Assembly: GCA_949957035.1 (NCBI GenBank)
Contig: CATLIP010000080.1
Coordinates: 1-10,058, forward strand
Reading direction: 5' to 3'
Source: an uncultured Lachnospiraceae bacterium
GTDB taxonomy: Bacteria; Bacillota_A; Clostridia; Lachnospirales; Lachnospiraceae
Length of the DNA stretch: 10,058 nt
The translations under genes were made by a program, and so were the position numbers. Below, piece by piece: positions 6,682 to 10,058 of this stretch. Under the pieces are notes generated by a model, which was not told where the DNA came from, did not search any database, and was given only the letters and a program-made list of their open reading frames with translations. How positions within the stretch are numbered: the stretch's first letter is position 1; each line of letters begins with the position of its first letter.

Positions 6682-7848
6682 ATGTCACAAGTAAAATACG
6701 TTGAACGAAAAAACACAAACTGTAATAAATGGGACGGTCAGACCGGAATGTTTGGAGAAGAAGGCCTTCTTCCCCTCTGGGTAGCCGACATGGATTTTCA
6801 GGCGCCTGCCTGTGTGACAGACGCCTTGAAAAAGTACGTATCCCAAGGTGTTTTTGGGTACTACAAGATTCCTGACTCTTATTACCAGGCATTTATCAAC
6901 TGGGAAAAACAGTATCATTCCTATGAAGTACAGCGGGAATGGATTCGTTTCTCACCGGGAGTCGTATCCGCATTTAACTGGATTACTCAGTTTATGACGA
7001 AGCCGGATGATGCTGTGATTGTTCTGACGCCGGTGTACTATCCATTTCTGCATGCAGTCCAAAATAACCGCCGTCGTCTGATTACCTCAGATTTGGTGAA
7101 TACATCAGGAGTATATACCATAGACTTTGAGGATTTTGAGCAGAAGATTATCAAGAACCACGTCACTTTATTCATTCTCTGCTCTCCCCACAATCCGGCA
7201 GGACGTGTCTGGACAAGGGACGAACTGCAGACATTGCTGGACATATGCCGGAAACACCATGTATTTGTGATTTCAGACGAGATTCATCAAGATCTGACTT
7301 TTGCAGGGCACAGGCATATTCCATCCTTTCGCGCAGGAAGCTATGATGATATGATGATTACGGTTACCGCGCCCTCCAAAACCTTTAATCTTGCAGGATG
7401 CCAAAACTCTGTCATTCTAATCCCGGATGCTGCGCTGCGTAAGAAATGGGATGAATATGTAACAGGCATCCGGGTTCTCAGCGGAAACGCCTTCGGATAC
7501 GTGGCCGCAGAGGCTGCTTATTCAGACGGCCGCGAATGGTTTGAGGAAGTGAAGGAAATCATCTATGAGAACTATCTGTTTGTGAAGGACACCTTCGCAA
7601 AGGAGCTTCAGAATGTGGTTGTCTCACCCCTTGAGGGGACTTATCTGTGCTGGATTGATATGAAGGCATACGTGAAACCAGAGGAAATGAAGGATTTTAT
7701 GCAGAAAAAGTGCCGTCTTGCACTGGATTACGGCGACTGGTTCGGCGGAGAACGATTCAGCTCCTTTGTACGGATGAATCTTGCCACCTCCCGGGAGAAT
7801 ATAGAGAAAGCCGTAAACGCAATCATTACAGGATGCAAAACCATATAG
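6682..7848 (+). CDS. MalY/PatB family PLP-dependent aminotransferase (putative C-S lyase)
   Basis: Fold-type I PLP enzyme of the family that includes cystathionine beta-lyases (MalY, PatB) and aminotransferases. The likely reaction is cleavage of the C-S bond of cystathionine or cysteine conjugates, but transamination cannot be excluded. The 388 residues are the usual length. Visible are the family opening KWDGQTGMFGEEGLLPLWVADMDF (split around residues 16-39), the cofactor-binding SPHNPAGRVW 168-177, DEIHQDL 199-205 with Asp199 facing the PLP ring, Schiff-base Lys233 in APSKTFNLAG, and the carboxylate-binding Arg364 in FVRMNLA. AGGAGG lies 9 bases before the ATG. The gene stands alone between its own AT-rich promoter region and a terminator at 7857-7879. 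It is adjacent to, but probably separate from, the XRE regulator. Confidence 0.93.
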   Translation: MSQVKYVERKNTNCNKWDGQTGMFGEEGLLPLWVADMDFQAPACVTDALKKYVSQGVFGYYKIPDSYYQAFINWEKQYHSYEVQREWIRFSPGVVSAFNWITQFMTKPDDAVIVLTPVYYPFLHAVQNNRRRLITSDLVNTSGVYTIDFEDFEQKIIKNHVTLFILCSPHNPAGRVWTRDELQTLLDICRKHHVFVISDEIHQDLTFAGHRHIPSFRAGSYDDMMITVTAPSKTFNLAGCQNSVILIPDAALRKKWDEYVTGIRVLSGNAFGYVAAEAAYSDGREWFEEVKEIIYENYLFVKDTFAKELQNVVVSPLEGTYLCWIDMKAYVKPEEMKDFMQKKCRLALDYGDWFGGERFSSFVRMNLATSRENIEKAVNAIITGCKTI

Positions 7849-7856
7849 ATATACAG

Positions 7857-7879
7857 AAATTAACCGCCGGTTAATTTTT
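7857..7879 (+). terminator. Rho-independent terminator after the MalY-type gene
   Basis: AATTAACC and GGTTAATT form a perfect 8-bp stem (7858-7865 with 7869-7876; a further A-T pair at 7857/7877) around a GCC loop, followed by T residues to 7879. It begins about 9 bases after the stop codon. The stem is AT-rich and the T run short, so termination may be partial. Confidence 0.7.
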
Positions 7880-7925
7880 ATAAGAGAAAATATACAATAT
7901 CTCAATAGTTCTCCTTAACTGATAC

Positions 7926-7934
7926 TGCTATAAT
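7926..7934 (+). promoter_or_regulatory. Extended -10 promoter of the XRE regulator
   Basis: A perfect extended -10 element, TGCTATAAT, stands about 55 bases before the start codon. No clear -35 hexamer is found 16-18 bases upstream, which is typical of promoters that depend on the TGn motif. Confidence 0.6.
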
Positions 7935-7973
7935 AAAACTATACAGCATACAGAAATATATTTACCAAGACAT

Positions 7974-7993
7974 AGGAGGACTAAATGACATGA
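7974..7993 (+). promoter_or_regulatory. Ribosome binding site with a two-codon ORF overlapping the XRE start
   Basis: AGGAGGA (7974-7980) precedes two start codons. The first, ATG at 7985, reads Met-Thr-stop (ATGACATGA), and its TGA overlaps the second ATG at 7990, the start of the regulator. The AGGAGG core is 5 bases from the first ATG and 10 from the second, so both can be used. Restarting at the overlap could tune the amount of regulator made. Confidence 0.5.
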
Positions 7994-9036
7994 AGATTCA
8001 TGAAATCATCCGAAAAAAACGAATAGAAAAGGGCTACACCCAGGAACAGATGGCTTGTTTTCTTGGCGTCTCCGCCCCTGCTGTCAACAAATGGGAAAAA
8101 GCAATTTCCTACCCTGATATTACCCTTCTTCCCGCGCTTGCACGTCTTCTTGACACCGACCTCAACACCCTTCTCTCCTTTCAGGATGACCTTACAAGGG
8201 ATGAGGTGGGACAGTTTATGAATGAACTGGCCTTTGCTGCGCAGGCAGACGGTCTTGACAGCGCTTTTCACATGGCTCTTGAGAAGCTCCACGAATATCC
8301 TTCCTGCCATCTTTTGCTTCTTAACACAGCGCTGACCCTGGAAGGAATGATTCTTACGTATACTGGCAGTCTTAAAGGCAGCCCTTATATGGATACGATT
8401 GAAGAATTATACACCCGGGCATCCAAAAGCCCCAATCCAGAGGTTGGCAATCAGGCAAAAGCTATGTTAGTCTCAAAGCATATCGGCAGAAAGGAATTTG
8501 ATGCCGCCGAAAAAATACTAAAGGAACTGCCTGATGCTTTAGCCTTTGACAAGAAGCAATTAACCGCCAATCTCCATCTCGAACAGGAGGAATGGGGAAA
8601 GGCGGCAGAGCTTATAGAACAGAACGTGTGGTCTGGAATTAATTCCGTCCAGTCCTCTCTGTATACCCTCGTAGAGATTGCAATAAAGGAGAACCGGGAA
8701 GAGGATGCTCTTAAATTGACCCATATTACCCGACAGATTACGGAATTGTTCGATTTATGGGAGTCTAACGTATACATTGTGGATTTCCAGCTTGCAGCCG
8801 CAAAAAAAGATATTGACGGATGTCTTGACGCTCTGACAAAAATGCTGCCGGCTCTTAACAAAGAATGGCGACCGAAACATTCTGCTTTATACCGCCATCT
8901 TCCGCTGCAAGAGACAAACATTGGACAAATCATGCGGCTTGGAATCATGAAGGAACTGGACAATCCGGAAAATCACGAATATGATTTTCTGCGTGATAAT
9001 CCGGATATCCAAAATTTACTTGGGAGATACCGTTAG
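7990..9036 (+). CDS. XRE-family transcriptional regulator with a long helical C-terminal region
   Basis: DNA-binding protein of 348 residues. Residues 3-62 form an XRE/Cro-type helix-turn-helix: IIRKKRIEKGYTQEQMACFL, then the recognition helix region SAPAVNKWEKAISYPD and ITLLPALARLLDTDLNTLL. The remaining 280 residues are helical in character with repeated Ala/Leu patterns and alternating acidic and basic runs. Several stretches (about 165-260) look like TPR-type helix pairs, which in related regulators sense peptides or partner proteins. I recognise no enzyme or membrane domain. It has its own promoter and an unusual start site, and its 3' end overlaps the convergent nitroreductase gene by 21 bases. 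Its target is unknown; the adjacent MalY-type gene or itself are natural candidates. Confidence 0.85.
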   Translation: MKIHEIIRKKRIEKGYTQEQMACFLGVSAPAVNKWEKAISYPDITLLPALARLLDTDLNTLLSFQDDLTRDEVGQFMNELAFAAQADGLDSAFHMALEKLHEYPSCHLLLLNTALTLEGMILTYTGSLKGSPYMDTIEELYTRASKSPNPEVGNQAKAMLVSKHIGRKEFDAAEKILKELPDALAFDKKQLTANLHLEQEEWGKAAELIEQNVWSGINSVQSSLYTLVEIAIKENREEDALKLTHITRQITELFDLWESNVYIVDFQLAAAKKDIDGCLDALTKMLPALNKEWRPKHSALYRHLPLQETNIGQIMRLGIMKELDNPENHEYDFLRDNPDIQNLLGRYR

Positions 9037-9756
9037 AAATTCTTTTAGATACTGTTCCATAGAACGGTTCATTTCTCTGGAAAAGTCTGATTCGTATTTC
9101 CTTTTCCAGAAAGCCTCCATCCAGGCGTCATAGCTCTTATCTCCCGTCTTTCCGGCGAACATGGAGCGAATCTCCTGAGCGCTCTTATCCCGGTAAGTAT
9201 TCTCACACACAATATCAGAGAGACGGAATCTGACCGGCTTCTTCCGTTCCTTCTGCTGGTCTGTGGGATGCCCAAAGACCAGCATACATGCCGGATACAC
9301 ATAAGCCGGAAGCTCTAAGAGTTCCTTCATGTCTTCCATGTTTTCCATCACATCGCCTATGTAACAAGAACCAATTCCAAGACTTTCTGCGGCTGTCACT
9401 GTATTCTGAGCCGCAATCAGAGCATCCTCCACAGCCAGCAGCAAATCTCCTGCGCCGGGGTTTCTCGGCTCTAAGCCTGCCTCCCTGTAAAATGAGAGCC
9501 ATTTCCGGCAGTCTGCACAGAATACCAGAACCAGCTTTCCCTTTGCGATAAATGCCTGATGGTCGCAAAGCTCTGCCAGTTTTTCCTTCTTTTCCTGGTC
9601 TGTAATATCGAGAATCGTATACAAAAGCTGACATCCTGCCGTCGGCGCCTGCAGTGCGGCATTTAAGATTGCTTCTCTGTCCTCTTTTGAAATCTCTTCC
9701 TCAGTATATACACGCATGGATTTTCTCGCATACAAGGATTCTAATATCTGATTCAT
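9016..9756 (-). CDS. Nitroreductase-family flavoprotein
   Basis: FMN-dependent NAD(P)H oxidoreductase fold. Members reduce nitro compounds, quinones or flavins, and the true substrate is not evident here. The 246 residues are normal for the NfsA/FRP-like branch. FMN-phosphate contacts are seen in ARKSMRVYT (10-18) with Arg11 and Arg15, in APTAG (37-41), and in GIGSCYIGD (127-135). The segment VFGHPTDQQKERKKPVRFRL is typical of the region following the last core strand. The C-terminal 60 residues are charged and helical. AGGAGG sits 7 bases before the ATG. It follows proC by 24 bases and is likely co-transcribed with it. The stop lies inside the convergent XRE gene. Confidence 0.9.
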   Translation of the reverse strand: MNQILESLYARKSMRVYTEEEISKEDREAILNAALQAPTAGCQLLYTILDITDQEKKEKLAELCDHQAFIAKGKLVLVFCADCRKWLSFYREAGLEPRNPGAGDLLLAVEDALIAAQNTVTAAESLGIGSCYIGDVMENMEDMKELLELPAYVYPACMLVFGHPTDQQKERKKPVRFRLSDIVCENTYRDKSAQEIRSMFAGKTGDKSYDAWMEAFWKRKYESDFSREMNRSMEQYLKEFLTVSPK

Positions 9757-9780
9757 TCCCTATCCTCCTAAATAATGATA

Positions 9781-10058
9781 CTACATCCCTTTTGACATCT
9801 CTTCGCAGACCTTCATGGCCTCGAAAACCGCGCTTCTAAAGCCTCTCTCTTCCAATACGCGGACTGCCTCGATGGTTGTTCCTGCAGGAGAACATACCAT
9901 ATCCTTCAATTCCCCAGGGTGTTTTCCTGTCTCGAGAACCATCTTCGCACTTCCAAGAACTGCCTGTGCCGCAAACTGATAAGCCTGCGGTCTTGGCATA
10001 CCGCCGGAAACTGCCGCATCTGCCATAGCTTCAATCAGCATGAACACATACGCCGGAG
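9781..10058 (-). CDS. proC: Pyrroline-5-carboxylate reductase, C-terminal part (5' end beyond the window)
   Basis: Last step of proline biosynthesis: NAD(P)H-dependent reduction of pyrroline-5-carboxylate to L-proline. Only the last 91 residues are visible, entering the window as [16 protein letters not shown] and ending EEMSKGM then TAG. This is the all-helical dimerisation domain, with the family signature around [13 protein letters not shown]; the usual SPGGTT reads SPAGTT here. The frame runs unbroken to the right edge, so the apparent GTG at 10047 is an internal Val codon and not the start. The nitroreductase gene follows 24 bases downstream on the same strand. Confidence 0.95.
   Translation of the reverse strand, partial: PAYVFMLIEAMADAAVSGGMPRPQAYQFAAQAVLGSAKMVLETGKHPGELKDMVCSPAGTTIEAVRVLEERGFRSAVFEAMKVCEEMSKGM

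Noticed and set aside
7851..7957. Direct repeat ATACAGAAAT at 7851-7860 and 7948-7957
   Set aside because: Ten AT-rich bases, no further extension, and no element between them other than the terminator and promoter; probably chance, and not an insertion footprint.
8451..8963. 170-residue minus-strand ORF inside the XRE gene
   Set aside because: A shadow frame, rich in Ser, Cys and Phe, opposite a gene with a clear start site and HTH domain.
9781..10047. A complete 88-residue protein starting at GTG 10047
   Set aside because: The frame runs on to the window edge (PAY before VFM) and matches the C-terminal domain of ProC, so this is a fragment and GTG is an internal Val codon.

Overview
The window is an ordinary-looking chromosomal stretch from a low-to-moderate GC Bacillota. 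It most resembles a gut Lachnospiraceae/Clostridia genome. I base this on the style of the proteins (EcfA1/EcfA2/EcfT, ProC, a MalY-type aminotransferase, an XRE regulator with a long helical tail), strong AGGAGG-type ribosome binding sites and AT-rich intergenic DNA. I see no phage, transposon, CRISPR array, rRNA or tRNA. The genus cannot be fixed by eye.

Left and centre (1-6377) are almost entirely minus strand. In transcription order (right to left) they hold a cyclophilin-type peptidyl-prolyl isomerase, a DMT/EamA permease whose start overlaps the isomerase stop, a small 59-residue protein that resembles DUF3006, the energy-coupling factor module ecfA1-ecfA2-ecfT, truA, and a class V aminotransferase of the cysteine-desulfurase-like type. 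A further minus-strand gene appears to begin in the last bases at the left edge. ECF modules energise substrate-specific S-components for vitamins or metals. No S-component gene is present here, as expected for a shared (group II) module. In many Bacillota the ecfA1-ecfA2-ecfT-truA block sits between ribosomal protein genes; here it does not.

The intergenic region 6378-6681 separates divergent transcription: the isomerase leftward and a MalY/PatB-type PLP aminotransferase rightward. It is very AT-rich, with good promoter candidates on each side and a cluster of TTCTA repeats. A rho-independent terminator follows the aminotransferase. Next comes an extended -10 promoter and an XRE-type regulator whose start codon is preceded by a two-codon ORF.

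Right end (9016-10058) is minus strand again: the 3' part of proC (cut by the window edge), then a nitroreductase-family flavoprotein that converges on the XRE gene and overlaps it by 21 bases.

The points most worth a second look are two. First, the cysteine-desulfurase-like gene has an apparent in-frame amber codon followed by what looks like its intact C-terminal tail. Second, there is a short, well-supported gene at 4698-4877. I found no evidence of a wholly new multi-gene system.
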